This document shows positions 54,182 through 63,366 of a stretch of 64,000 nt of DNA, in pieces; positions within the stretch are counted from its first letter, which is position 1, and each line of letters starts with the position of its first letter. This DNA comes from Fuerstiella sp041398845 (lineage in GTDB: Bacteria > Planctomycetota > Planctomycetia > Planctomycetales > Planctomycetaceae), in NCBI GenBank assembly GCA_041398845.1, contig JAWKTZ010000006.1, forward strand, positions 2,170,001 through 2,234,000, in the 5' to 3' direction. The notes below the pieces were generated by a model. The model worked only from the letters and a program-made list of their open reading frames with translations, ran no database searches and had not been told where the DNA came from. Position numbers and translations under genes: made by a program.

Positions 54182-55570
54182 CTAGGAATGGATGGCTCGC
54201 TTTTCCACGGCCAGGGCGGCTTCCTTGACGGCTTCGGCCAGAGTGGGATGAGCGTGGCAGCAGCGAGCCAGGTCTTCGCTGCTGGCTCCAAACGACATCG
54301 CCACTGCCGCCTCGGCGATGAGTTCGCCGGCATGAGCTCCAATGATATGCACTCCGAGCACCCGGTCTGTGTCCGCATCAGCGATGATTTTGACGAAGCC
54401 CTCCATATGCCCGGCCGCACGAGCTCGACCATTGGCCGCAAATGCGAACCGTCCGACTTTGATGTTGTGGCCGCGTTCTTTCAGCGCGTCTTCGGTTTCA
54501 CCCACCGATGCGATTTCCGGAGCCGTGTAGATGACTCCGGGAATGGTTCTGTAATCGATATGTGCATGGCCGGTCGCCATTTTTTCCACACAGGCGATGC
54601 CTTCTTCTTCCGCCTTGTGAGCCAGCATGGCTCCACCGATGACGTCACCGATTGCGTAGATGCCGGACGCGGTTGTCTGATAGGACGAGTTCACTCGGAC
54701 AAATCCCCGTGCATCGGTTTCAACGCCCGCCCGATTCAGACCCAGACTGTCCGTACAGGGACGGCGACCCACGGCAATCAGCACCCGATCGCATTCAATC
54801 GTGTCCTGCTCCTCCAGTTCAATGCGACAGCGCTGGCCGTCGGATGTCACCTGCTGAACTTTCGTTCCCAGTTGAAAGTGAATTCCCTGTCGGGTCAGAA
54901 TCTTCTGAGCTTCCCTGGCCACCTGAGAATCAATCCCCGGCAGAATGCGCGGCAGGTATTCCAGCACGGTGACTTTGGAACCCAGTCGCCGCCAGACGGT
55001 GCCCAGTTCCAGTCCGATCACGCCGGCACCAATCACGACAAGGTGTTGAGGAATCTCCGGCCAGGAAAGTGCTTCGGTACTGGTGCCGATGCGATCACCG
55101 TCGGGTTCAATACCGGGCAACGAAGATGACACGCTGCCTGTGGCAATCAGAATGCGTTTGCCCCGCAGAATGATGGATTCTGCATCGCTTTCAACTTCCA
55201 CTTTGCCATCGCCCAGCAATCGCCCGTGTCCGAAATGCCGGTCGACCTTGTGCTTCTTCAACAGCCCCTGAATTCCGCTGTCCAGTTGCGCGACCACACC
55301 GTCTTTATGATCCATCATCTTTGGCAGATCGACGCCGACGTCACCGGCGATCAGGCCGCGTTCGGCAAAATGTTCGCGAGTCTGTTCCAGCAGTTCGGTG
55401 GTTTCCAGCAGTGCTTTGCTGGGAATACAGCCGACTCGCAGACACGTGCCGCCCAGCTTCTGTTCTCGTTCAATGACAGCGCATCTCATGCCCAGTTGAG
55501 CCGCGCGGATCGCCGCCACGTAGCCTCCGGGGCCGGCACCAATGACAATCAGATCGTAGGAATCGGGCAT
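54182..55570 (-). CDS. lpdA: Dihydrolipoyl dehydrogenase (E3)
   Basis: 462 residues. FAD site DLIVIGAGPGGYVAAIRAAQ, redox-active disulfide GGTCLRVGCIPSKALL, NAD site VVIGAGVIGLELGTVWRRLG, second FAD motif YAIGDVIGGAMLAHKAEEEG and the C-terminal His-Glu pair CCHAHPTLAEAVKEA. It reoxidises dihydrolipoamide of the 2-oxoglutarate dehydrogenase complex. Third gene of the operon, 5 nt after sucB. Confidence 0.95.
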   Translation of the reverse strand: MPDSYDLIVIGAGPGGYVAAIRAAQLGMRCAVIEREQKLGGTCLRVGCIPSKALLETTELLEQTREHFAERGLIAGDVGVDLPKMMDHKDGVVAQLDSGIQGLLKKHKVDRHFGHGRLLGDGKVEVESDAESIILRGKRILIATGSVSSSLPGIEPDGDRIGTSTEALSWPEIPQHLVVIGAGVIGLELGTVWRRLGSKVTVLEYLPRILPGIDSQVAREAQKILTRQGIHFQLGTKVQQVTSDGQRCRIELEEQDTIECDRVLIAVGRRPCTDSLGLNRAGVETDARGFVRVNSSYQTTASGIYAIGDVIGGAMLAHKAEEEGIACVEKMATGHAHIDYRTIPGVIYTAPEIASVGETEDALKERGHNIKVGRFAFAANGRARAAGHMEGFVKIIADADTDRVLGVHIIGAHAGELIAEAAVAMSFGASSEDLARCCHAHPTLAEAVKEAALAVEKRAIHS

Positions 55571-55575
55571 GGACT

Positions 55576-56778
55576 TCAGACTTCCAGAATCAGTCGCGCG
55601 GGATCTTCGACCACGTCTTTGATTCGTTTCAGAAACGACACCGCCTCTTTGCCGTCCACAACTCGATGGTCATACGTCAGAGCGACATACATCATCGGGC
55701 GAATCACGACCTGACCATTGACCGCCACCGGGCGGTCCACAATGCCGTGCATTCCAAGGACTCCGCTTTGAGGCGGATTGACGATTGGTGTCGACAACAG
55801 TGATCCGTAGACCCCGCCATTGGTCACCGTGAAGGTGCCGCCTTCGAGTTCTTCCAGAGTGATTTTGTTCTGCTTTGCTCGCGTGGCAAAGTCCATGATG
55901 GCGTTTTCGATTTCGGAGAAACTCATGTTCTCTGCGTTTCGCAGCACCGGCACCACCAGACCTTTGCCTCCACCTACAGCAATGCCGATGTCGCAGTAGT
56001 TGTGGTAGATCATTTTGTTTCCGTCCAACTGAGCATTGATGGACGGGAATTCCTGCAGAGCATTCACGATGGCTCGCACAAAGAACGACATAAAGCCCAG
56101 CTTCATTCCGTACTTTTTCACGAACGCGTCCTGATGGCGAGCTCGCAGGTCTTTCACGGCCTGCATGTCGATTTCGTTGAACGTCGTCAGCAAAGCGGCG
56201 GTTTGCTGAGCCGACACCAGTCGCTGAGCAATCGTCTGTCGAATGGGGCTCATCGGCACCGTCCTGGTTTCTCGTGAACCGGTCATTCCGGCGGCTGATC
56301 GTGAACCCGAAGAGCTGTCGTTCTGCAGATGGCGAGCCACATCTTCCTTCAGAACGCGTCCGCCCGGGCCGCTGCCGGTGACGGAACCCGGAGCCAACTT
56401 CTCCTGTTCCATCATGCGTTCCGCCGCAGGCATCACACGACCTTTGTTCGCGTCGGCGGTTTGGTCACCCGATGATCCTTTGGATGGAGCGGATGATGAT
56501 GGAGCGGATGATGACGGAGCGGATGATGACGGAGCTTCCTCAGTCATGTAGCCGATGACTTCTCCCACTTCGGCCGTGTCGCCGGCATCTTTGAGGATAC
56601 GGGCAATCTTTCCGCCCACAGGCGCCGGAACATCAAAGGTGGCCTTGTCCGTTTCCAGACCCACGACGTTGCCGTCCCTTTCGACATGTTCGCCCTGACC
56701 GACGTACCATTCGCCGATGAAGACTTCCTGAATCGATTCGCCGACTGACGGAACTTTGATTTCGATTTCGTTGCTCAT
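55576..56778 (-). CDS. sucB: 2-oxoglutarate dehydrogenase E2, dihydrolipoyl succinyltransferase
   Basis: 400 residues. An N-terminal lipoyl domain with the lipoylated lysine in VVGLETDKATFDVPAPVGGK, a Ser/Ala/Pro linker built of three APSSS units, an E3-binding domain (MPAAERMMEQEKLAPGSVTG, GRVLKEDVARHL), and the catalytic domain with MYVALTYDHRVVDGKEAVSF (His and Asp of the active site). Transfers succinyl groups to CoA. Its start overlaps the sucA stop by 4 nt (ATGA). Confidence 0.95.
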   Translation of the reverse strand: MSNEIEIKVPSVGESIQEVFIGEWYVGQGEHVERDGNVVGLETDKATFDVPAPVGGKIARILKDAGDTAEVGEVIGYMTEEAPSSSAPSSSAPSSSAPSKGSSGDQTADANKGRVMPAAERMMEQEKLAPGSVTGSGPGGRVLKEDVARHLQNDSSSGSRSAAGMTGSRETRTVPMSPIRQTIAQRLVSAQQTAALLTTFNEIDMQAVKDLRARHQDAFVKKYGMKLGFMSFFVRAIVNALQEFPSINAQLDGNKMIYHNYCDIGIAVGGGKGLVVPVLRNAENMSFSEIENAIMDFATRAKQNKITLEELEGGTFTVTNGGVYGSLLSTPIVNPPQSGVLGMHGIVDRPVAVNGQVVIRPMMYVALTYDHRVVDGKEAVSFLKRIKDVVEDPARLILEV

Positions 56779-59648
56779 GCGATTTCCAAAGCCTGTTTCA
56801 AAATGGCCTGCTGTTCAATCCTGTGACTTGTGCCGGACCCCGTTGCAGGACTCGCCGATTCCGGACGCGTGATGCCTGAAAACGGATGGCTCCCAAACAC
56901 GCTGTCGCCAAAGCGAATTCGCATGGCCGGCCAGGCACCCATGTTGCGAGGTTCTTCCTGAACCCATGCCACCGGAACGTCGTCGCCGTAGACGGACAGC
57001 TTCTGTTGCAGTTCCGCTTCAGGAAACGGGTAAAGCTGTTCCAGTCGCAGAATGGCAACGTCCGTGAGTCCGGATTCCTGCCGCATGCTGTCCAGTTCGT
57101 AATAGATCTTACCGCTGCACAGCAAAACGCCTTTGACATTCTTCGCTTTCACGGATGTGTCCGGCAGGATTTCATGAAACTGACTGCCGGTGAATTCCCC
57201 CAGCGGCGACACGGCGTCCTTGTGACGCAGCAGGCTTTTGGGAGTCAGCACCACCAGCGGTTTCTTCCACCTGCGCAGCGTCTGTCGCCGCAGCAAATGA
57301 AAGTGCTGAGCCGGAGTTGTCGGCACGACAATCTGCATGTTGTCTTCGGCCGCCAGAGTCAAAAACCGTTCCAGCCGGGCACTTGAGTGCTCGGGGCCCT
57401 GCCCTTCGAAACCATGCGGCAGCAGCATCACCAGCCCGCTGAGTCGCTTCCATTTGTCTTCGGCACTGGAAATGAACTGGTCAATGATGACCTGCGCCAC
57501 ATTGACGAAATCGCCGAACTGAGCTTCCCAGATGGTCAGGCCGTGAGGTCGGTCCAGGCTGTAACCGTATTCAAACCCGAGAACGCCGATTTCGGACAGC
57601 GGGCTGTTGTACATCTCCACCAGTTCGGGGCGTTCGGCCAGATCCTGGAGTCCCGTCCAGATTCGTCCGTCTTTGGAATCATACAGCGATGCATGCCGAT
57701 GGCTGAACGTGCCGCGACGGATGTCCTGGCCGCTGAAACGCAACTGAAAGCCGTCCGCCACCAGCGTTCCCAACGCCAGCATTTCCGCTCCGCCCCAGTC
57801 GAAGGGTTGTTCGCCTTTCGCCATCTGCCGTCGGTTTTCCAGCAGTCGTTTCAGGCGGGGGTGCGGAGTAAATCCTTTGGGCGGTGTGCTCAACAGGGTG
57901 AGGACTCGCTTCACTTCGGCTGCGTCAACCGAGGTGTCTACGGTGTCGGCATTGGCGACCGGTCCACCGAAGAAATCCTTCCATGTGCCTCCACCACTGT
58001 CGGTCAGAAAGCTGAACTTGTCTTTGCGAGCTTCCTCCAGTTCCTCTTCCAGAACCGCCGTCCGCCGCGCTACGATGTCATCGACTTCGGCTCGAGTCAG
58101 ATCGTCCATTGCCAGAGTACTTTCAAGGTAGCTTTCGAACACCGTTTTGCGCTGGCGAATCAACTGGTACATCGTCGGCTGAGTAAACGCCGGTTCGTCG
58201 CCTTCATTGTGACCTCGCCGACGAAAGCAGTACATGTCGATGATCACATCGCGCTGAAAGCGACCTCGAAAATCCATCGCCAGTTGCACTACCTGAGCCA
58301 CTGCTTCAGGGTCTTCGCCGTTCACGTGGAAGATTGGAATCTGCAGCATGCGTGCGACATCGGTTGCGTACGTACACGACCGCCCTTCTGAGGGCGATGT
58401 GGTGAAGCCAATCTGATTGTTCACCACAATGTGCAGCGTGCCGCCTGTGCGGTATCCGGATAATTCGCTGAGGTTCAGCGTTTCCTGAGCCACTCCTTCA
58501 CCGGCGAACGCGGCATCGCCGTGAATCAGAATGCCCAGGCTGCGACGTCGGTCATAGTCCTGACGATGATCCTGCTTGGCTCGCAAACGTCCCAGTGCCA
58601 CCGGGTTGACAAATTCCAGATGGCTGGGATTAAAGCACAGTGTCAGATGCACGTCCTGCCCCGACGCCGTTTTCCAGTCGCTGCTGTAACCCAGATGATA
58701 TTTCACATCACCCCGCCCCATCTGCAGTTCCGGGTCACGGTCTTCAAATTCGCGAAAAATGCGGCTGGGCCGCTTGCCCATGATATTGGCCAGAACGTTC
58801 AGACGGCCTCGATGAGCCATTCCCATCACAACCAGATCAATCCCCTGAGCTCCTGCGCGTTCGATGGCCATATCCAGCAGGGGAATCAGACTTTCAGCTC
58901 CCTCCAGTGAAAAACTTTTCGCACCCACATACTTCTTCTGCACGAACTCTTCAAACATCACCGCATCACTCAGTCGAGTCAGAATGCGGACCTGTTCGTC
59001 ACGCGACAGCCGGATTCGATTGCCGGATCGTTCCATGCGGTCCCGCAGCCATGATCGGACCTGCAGACTGTCGATATGCATAAACTGCACTCCGACCGAG
59101 CGGCAGTAGGTCATGCGCAGCCAGTCGAGCATTTCTCCCAGAGTACGGCACTCAGCCCCTCCGAACCACTGCGTGGAAAACTCCATCTGCATGTGTTCTT
59201 CAGTAAATCCGTAAAACGCAGGATCCAGCTCCGGAGGTTCCGGACGTTTGGCGTGCAGTGGATCAATCTGAGCCACAATGTGTCCGCGAACACGATAGTT
59301 GCGAATTAACTGGTCCAGTCGTTCCTGCAGAATTGCGGTGTCCGGAGCGGCATGTTCTGCTGAGCTTCGCGTCTGCTTGTGAAAAATACTGTCGTGCTCA
59401 AACGGCTTTTTCAGAACGGCTGCCGTGACGTCTTCGTGTCCGGCGTGAATTTCATCGAAATAGTCGCGCCAGTCGGGAGACACCGAGTTGCGGTCGTGCA
59501 GATAATCGGCGTACTGTGTCTCCAGAAATGCAAGGCTCTGAGTGCTGATCTGGGAAACCGATCGGCGTGGTTTGGACTCAGGCTCCGACTCAACCGGGCT
59601 GTCCAGAAATATTGGAGCTGCCGCAGGCTGAAAAGATGACGGTGACAT
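56775..59648 (-). CDS. sucA: 2-oxoglutarate dehydrogenase E1, thiamine-dependent
   Basis: 957 residues. The N-terminal E2-binding helix region LAFLETQYADYLHDRNSVSP, AHRGRLNVLANIMGKRPSRI, the ThDP/Mg site ILIHGDAAFAGEGVAQETLN and VVNNQIGFTTSP, and the C-terminal VAWVQEEPRNMGAWPAMRIR are all family marks. Decarboxylates 2-oxoglutarate and succinylates the E2 lipoyl group in the TCA cycle. First gene of sucA-sucB-lpdA; divergent from mog with 242 bp between. Confidence 0.95.
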   Translation of the reverse strand: MSPSSFQPAAAPIFLDSPVESEPESKPRRSVSQISTQSLAFLETQYADYLHDRNSVSPDWRDYFDEIHAGHEDVTAAVLKKPFEHDSIFHKQTRSSAEHAAPDTAILQERLDQLIRNYRVRGHIVAQIDPLHAKRPEPPELDPAFYGFTEEHMQMEFSTQWFGGAECRTLGEMLDWLRMTYCRSVGVQFMHIDSLQVRSWLRDRMERSGNRIRLSRDEQVRILTRLSDAVMFEEFVQKKYVGAKSFSLEGAESLIPLLDMAIERAGAQGIDLVVMGMAHRGRLNVLANIMGKRPSRIFREFEDRDPELQMGRGDVKYHLGYSSDWKTASGQDVHLTLCFNPSHLEFVNPVALGRLRAKQDHRQDYDRRRSLGILIHGDAAFAGEGVAQETLNLSELSGYRTGGTLHIVVNNQIGFTTSPSEGRSCTYATDVARMLQIPIFHVNGEDPEAVAQVVQLAMDFRGRFQRDVIIDMYCFRRRGHNEGDEPAFTQPTMYQLIRQRKTVFESYLESTLAMDDLTRAEVDDIVARRTAVLEEELEEARKDKFSFLTDSGGGTWKDFFGGPVANADTVDTSVDAAEVKRVLTLLSTPPKGFTPHPRLKRLLENRRQMAKGEQPFDWGGAEMLALGTLVADGFQLRFSGQDIRRGTFSHRHASLYDSKDGRIWTGLQDLAERPELVEMYNSPLSEIGVLGFEYGYSLDRPHGLTIWEAQFGDFVNVAQVIIDQFISSAEDKWKRLSGLVMLLPHGFEGQGPEHSSARLERFLTLAAEDNMQIVVPTTPAQHFHLLRRQTLRRWKKPLVVLTPKSLLRHKDAVSPLGEFTGSQFHEILPDTSVKAKNVKGVLLCSGKIYYELDSMRQESGLTDVAILRLEQLYPFPEAELQQKLSVYGDDVPVAWVQEEPRNMGAWPAMRIRFGDSVFGSHPFSGITRPESASPATGSGTSHRIEQQAILKQALEIA

Positions 59649-59890
59649 AGGAAACGATAACCGCAGCAGTGACGATGATGAACAATCTCAGAACCCTCAG
59701 ACACATATCGGCTGACAGAGCGCGTGATTTCGCTCGATCCACGAACACGACACGTCCGGCAAGCGGGTCTCTGCATGATAGACGGACTATACTGAATGGG
59801 AAGTTCCCTCACCGTCGGAGTGCGGGGAATTACCACGAAATGCGCCCCTTCGGCCTTCCTGTTCGCTGACTTCAAGAACCTCTGACTGCT

Positions 59891-60427
59891 ATGACGAATC
59901 CCGCCAGAATTGGCATCCTGACCGTTTCTGATCGAGCCAGCCGAGGTGACTATGAAGACCGAGGCGGTCCGGCCATTCGACACTACCTGAACGAAGTTCT
60001 GAGCAGCCCGTGGGAAGCCAGTGCCGTTGTTGTGAGCGATGATCAACGGCTGATTCAGGAGGCTCTGACCGACATGGCGGATGAAAAACACTGCTGCCTG
60101 ATCATCACGACCGGCGGCACCGGTCCGGCCGTTCGCGATGTCACACCGGAAGCCACCGAAGCGGTTTGTGACAAGATAATGCCCGGATTTGGAGAACTCA
60201 TGCGAAAGGTGTCGCTGGAAAAAGTTCCCACCGCAATTCTGTCACGCCAGACAGCCGGCATCCGCGGCAGTTCGCTCATCGTCAACCTGCCGGGTCAGCC
60301 GAAAGCCATTGCAGAATGTCTGGACGCCGTGTTTCCCGCCATCCCTTACTGTATCGACCTGATCGGAGGAGCGTTTCTCACCACCAACGAAGATCGCATG
60401 ACCGCATTCCGGCCGAAGAAGGCGTAG
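59891..60427 (+). CDS. mog: Molybdopterin adenylyltransferase (MogA/MoaB type)
   Basis: 178 residues. IGILTVSDRASRGDYEDRGG, the nucleotide/MPT-binding IITTGGTGPAVRDVTPEATE, MPGFGELMRKVSLEKVPTAI and SLIVNLPGQPKAIAECLDAV are the conserved blocks. It adenylates molybdopterin before molybdate insertion. No other moa/moe genes are nearby. Confidence 0.92.
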   Translation: MTNPARIGILTVSDRASRGDYEDRGGPAIRHYLNEVLSSPWEASAVVVSDDQRLIQEALTDMADEKHCCLIITTGGTGPAVRDVTPEATEAVCDKIMPGFGELMRKVSLEKVPTAILSRQTAGIRGSSLIVNLPGQPKAIAECLDAVFPAIPYCIDLIGGAFLTTNEDRMTAFRPKKA

Positions 60428-60494
60428 CCTGAGGACTCAAAATTCGGGGTTGACATCCCTGTTGATCCGCCCCAAGCCGTGTGTTTAGCACCGG

Positions 60495-60520
60495 AGTGTC
60501 GGCAGTCCGCTGCCGACACT
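60495..60520. repeat. Perfect 11-bp hairpin, REP-like
   Basis: AGTGTCGGCAG and CTGCCGACACT around a TCCG loop. The wider context (CCGGAGTGTC ... CACTCACCGG) echoes the GGAGTGC-hairpin-GCACTCC design of families A and B but with a different stem. Confidence 0.6.
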
Positions 60521-60591
60521 CACCGGAATTGCGACCATCACACACAATGCGACGGAACGACCAATCATTTACTGGCGCACCTCGTGGAGGG

Positions 60592-60630
60592 TTTCGCCAG
60601 AATTCCCTTCTCACAGGATTTCTGGCGAAA
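60592..60630. repeat. 11-bp inverted repeat
   Basis: TTTCGCCAGAA (60592-60602) and TTCTGGCGAAA (60620-60630), 17-nt loop. No T-tract. Confidence 0.6.
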
Positions 60631-60663
60631 TCCACTACGCCATCCATTGATGAAGCGTTCCCT

Positions 60664-60764
60664 AGAGGCTATCTGAAAAAGGGGTCTGACCCTCTCCGGG
60701 TAGCCTTATTGACTGTCATTTTGCTGCCCTCCAAAGGGTCAGACCCCTTTTTCAGATAGCCTCT
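60664..60764. repeat. 30-bp perfect inverted repeat containing GGGGTCTGACCC
   Basis: Arms 60664-60693 and 60735-60764 are perfect inverted copies around a 41-nt spacer. Each arm contains AAAAAGGGGTCTGACCC. It starts 6 nt downstream of the rpsR stop on the minus strand and 237 nt after mog, so it could end both transcripts or be a small non-autonomous element. Confidence 0.75.
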
Positions 60765-60770
60765 GGCTAG

Positions 60771-61052
60771 CTAGTCTTCGGACACGTATGGCAGCAGACC
60801 AATGAAGCGAGCACGCATCACGGCTTTGCGGACAGCTCGCTGATACAACGCAGATGTGCCGGTGCGACGTCGCGGCAGAATGCGGCCTTCGCGGTCGATC
60901 AGATTCTTCAATGTCCTCAGGTCCTTGTAGTCCACATACACTGGTCGAGGCACTACGCCACCGGATGTGAATGGACACGTCATCTTCTTCTTTTTGAGAC
61001 GAGCGCGACGTTTCCTGAGCTTCTTGAGGTCTGTTTTCGAAATGGTTGCCAT
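60771..61052 (-). CDS. rpsR: 30S ribosomal protein S18 (bS18)
   Basis: 93 residues ending TAG at 60771. The S18 core DYKDLRTLKNLIDREGRILP followed by RRRTGTSALYQRAVRKAVMR is unmistakable. The N-terminus KKLRKRRARLKKKKMTCPFT is unusually basic. S18 binds S6 and 16S rRNA on the platform. No rpsF or rplI is adjacent, which is uncommon for bacteria generally. Confidence 0.93.
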   Translation of the reverse strand: MATISKTDLKKLRKRRARLKKKKMTCPFTSGGVVPRPVYVDYKDLRTLKNLIDREGRILPRRRTGTSALYQRAVRKAVMRARFIGLLPYVSED

Positions 61053-61527
61053 AAACTGAGTTCGCCTGTTCTTTGCAAAAGCGAATTTCGGGAGCGGGCT
61101 GGTTCCCCGTAAAGCCTGTTGTCACCAACTGTTACAACAGACCGCCCGTTCGGACCACACGTCTGTACGACGCTGGCGGGGAGAACGCGTGCTGCGTATT
61201 GTAATCGCCGGAATCCTGTAAGCAACACGAACCGGAAACAGAGTTCGAGCGGCGGCGAATTCTGCGAGCGGCGGAGGAATCGTTGATTCCTTCTGTCTGA
61301 CCGTGCTTGACGGAGTAAAACTCTTCGCGGCGTTGGGCCATGCTCTTGCTCCGACCAGACACGGGACGCGTTTGTCAAGCCACCAGACGCTCGTTTTCTT
61401 CCGAACAAGCTTCTGTTCAATCCGATGCTCTCAGGTCTTTGACCCGCCCGGGATGTCGCCGGTACACTGGGAGTCTCACCATCGCGTTCCGTGCATCCCG
61501 CCGCCAACCTTCTCCCTGCCGTCAAAC
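61053..61527. other. Divergent intergenic region between rpsR and a secreted-protein gene
   Basis: 475 bp without a gene I can support. A minus-strand frame (61132-61362) begins MAQRREEFYSVKHGQTEGIN but resembles no family. Promoters for both flanking genes should lie here. Confidence 0.4.
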
Positions 61528-63366
61528 ATGTTCCGCTGGCTCGTATTTTTCGCCACCCTGCCCTGCGCCGCTTTCGCTCAGATTCCCACCATCGATCGAA
61601 TGGAATCGGAGAATCTGACGCCCGGAAAGTCGGCCACGCTGACAGTCTTCGGCAAGGGCCTCAAGAATGTCGAACGCCTGTGGACTCCGATGGCAACGTT
61701 CGCCTACCAGCCCGCTGATCAACCCAATGAGACACTGGCACAGTTTACCGGCAAACTGCCTGAGGAGACTCGGCCGGGAATTCATGAAGCCCGAATCGTG
61801 ACAACTCAGGGCGTTTCCGAACGGCGGCTGCTGGTTGTTGATGAACTGCCATCCTTCAAATTATCGGACGTTTGTGAAGCCAATCCTCCGACAACCACAT
61901 TGCCGATGGCCTGTTGTGTCAACGGCCAGATCAATGCGTTGAAACCGAAGTTCTTCGGGCTGGATCTGAAGAAGGGTCAGTCAGTTCACATTGAAGTGCT
62001 CGCTCGACGACTGGATTCGCTGCTGGATCCGGTCCTCCGCATCAGCGGATCTGACGGTAATGAAGTGTCCTGGGTCGACGATTCTCCCGGACTGACAGGC
62101 GATGCCGAAATCACGTTCATGGCTCCGGCTGATGACCGCTACACCGTGCAGCTTCGGGATGTTCAATTTGGCGGTGGGGCTGCTCACTTCTTTCATCTTC
62201 GAATCGGCGGTCAGAAGCTCTCCGATGCGCCTGTTCGTGATAACTCTCTGGCGGCCATCGGAATGGTGTCCGAATCCGGTGTTGAGGAACAGGAGCCGAA
62301 TGACGTGCAGTCACAGGCGACTCCGGTTGCTGCGAAGGCCTCGTTGCTGACCGGACGATTTGATAACGGCGATCCTGCGGACTGGTACCGAATTTCGGGC
62401 GAGGCTCAGCAGTCTTTGTGCATCACGGCGTATACGGGCCGACTGAATGCTCCGACGGACGTGGTGCTGAACCTGCTGGACAGTACCGGGAAGAATCTGA
62501 CGACCGCAGACGACACTGGGTCTCTGGACGCTCAGATCGCACTGACGCTGCCCACCGACGGAGACTATTTTCTCAAGGTAACAGAACTGAGCGGTCAGAG
62601 CGGTTCGGCGTGGTCGTATGTTCTGCAGATTGATCGTGGGGGGAGAATTGAAGCTGCTACAGCGGTCGATAGCGTTGCTGTTCCAAAGTCCGGTACGGCG
62701 TCAATTCCCATTGCCGTCAGGCAGGTGGGTCGCAGTGCGTCATTTGAAATTCTGGCGACGAATCTGCCCCCGGGAATCACATCAACTCCAGTGACCGTGG
62801 GACCGAAACAGAAGTCTGCGGTGATCACGCTGCAGTCGACGTCCGAAGCAGCCGACGTCTTTCAGCATCCTGTGCAGTTACAGGTTCGCGCGATGCCTGA
62901 TGGTCGTTCCGTTCCGGTTCTGTTTGTTCCGGCTGCCAAACCTGTCACCGATGCGGGATACAGGGTTCCTCGTCTGCAGACCGGAATGTTTGTGTATGCG
63001 ACTGGCCCGGCTCAATACTCATTGTCGGCCGAACCGATGACGGTCAACCTCAGCAAGGGGGCTGAGACCACTGTCACGGTGACGGCTGTCCGCACCGGCG
63101 ACTGGACTCAGCCGATCGCCATCGCCTCCACGACTCCGGCTGCGGAACTGCCCACCGGAATTACGATCGGATCGGCCACGCTGGAAAAGGACACAGCACA
63201 AGTTGCGATCAAGGCGGACGACAGTGCGGTTCCCGGACGATACTCGGTCAGCCTTCAGGGGACCTTGACCAAAGACAAGACAACCATCGTTCAGCCGGTT
63301 TCCACAATCACGCTGGAGATTGTGGAAGCCGTCCGGGCCGTTGATCAGGAAGCTGTTTCGAAATGA
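61528..63366 (+). CDS. Secreted protein with PPC-type beta domains
   Basis: 612 residues from ATG 61528, giving signal peptide MFRWLVFFATLPCAAFAQIP; the upstream open frame lacks similarity. Contains an IPT/Ig-like start (ESENLTPGKSATLTVFGKGL), a region with FFGLDLKKGQSVHIEVLARR and DDRYTVQLRDVQFGGGAAHF, and a pre-peptidase C-terminal (PPC) domain EEQEPNDVQSQATPVAAKAS ... FDNGDPADWYRISGEAQQSL. Such proteins precede PSCyt-type genes in planctomycetes. Its TGA overlaps the next ATG as ATGA. Confidence 0.8.
   Translation: MFRWLVFFATLPCAAFAQIPTIDRMESENLTPGKSATLTVFGKGLKNVERLWTPMATFAYQPADQPNETLAQFTGKLPEETRPGIHEARIVTTQGVSERRLLVVDELPSFKLSDVCEANPPTTTLPMACCVNGQINALKPKFFGLDLKKGQSVHIEVLARRLDSLLDPVLRISGSDGNEVSWVDDSPGLTGDAEITFMAPADDRYTVQLRDVQFGGGAAHFFHLRIGGQKLSDAPVRDNSLAAIGMVSESGVEEQEPNDVQSQATPVAAKASLLTGRFDNGDPADWYRISGEAQQSLCITAYTGRLNAPTDVVLNLLDSTGKNLTTADDTGSLDAQIALTLPTDGDYFLKVTELSGQSGSAWSYVLQIDRGGRIEAATAVDSVAVPKSGTASIPIAVRQVGRSASFEILATNLPPGITSTPVTVGPKQKSAVITLQSTSEAADVFQHPVQLQVRAMPDGRSVPVLFVPAAKPVTDAGYRVPRLQTGMFVYATGPAQYSLSAEPMTVNLSKGAETTVTVTAVRTGDWTQPIAIASTTPAAELPTGITIGSATLEKDTAQVAIKADDSAVPGRYSVSLQGTLTKDKTTIVQPVSTITLEIVEAVRAVDQEAVSK

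Noticed and set aside
53543..55129. Plus-strand ORF of 528 residues across the AKR and lpdA genes
   Set aside because: It spans two well-identified minus-strand genes and the intergenic gap; composition and lack of motifs mark it as a shadow.
61132..61362. Small ribosomal protein gene next to rpsR
   Set aside because: The basic composition suggested it, but no stretch matches S6, L9, L33 or S21 and the C-terminus looks random.
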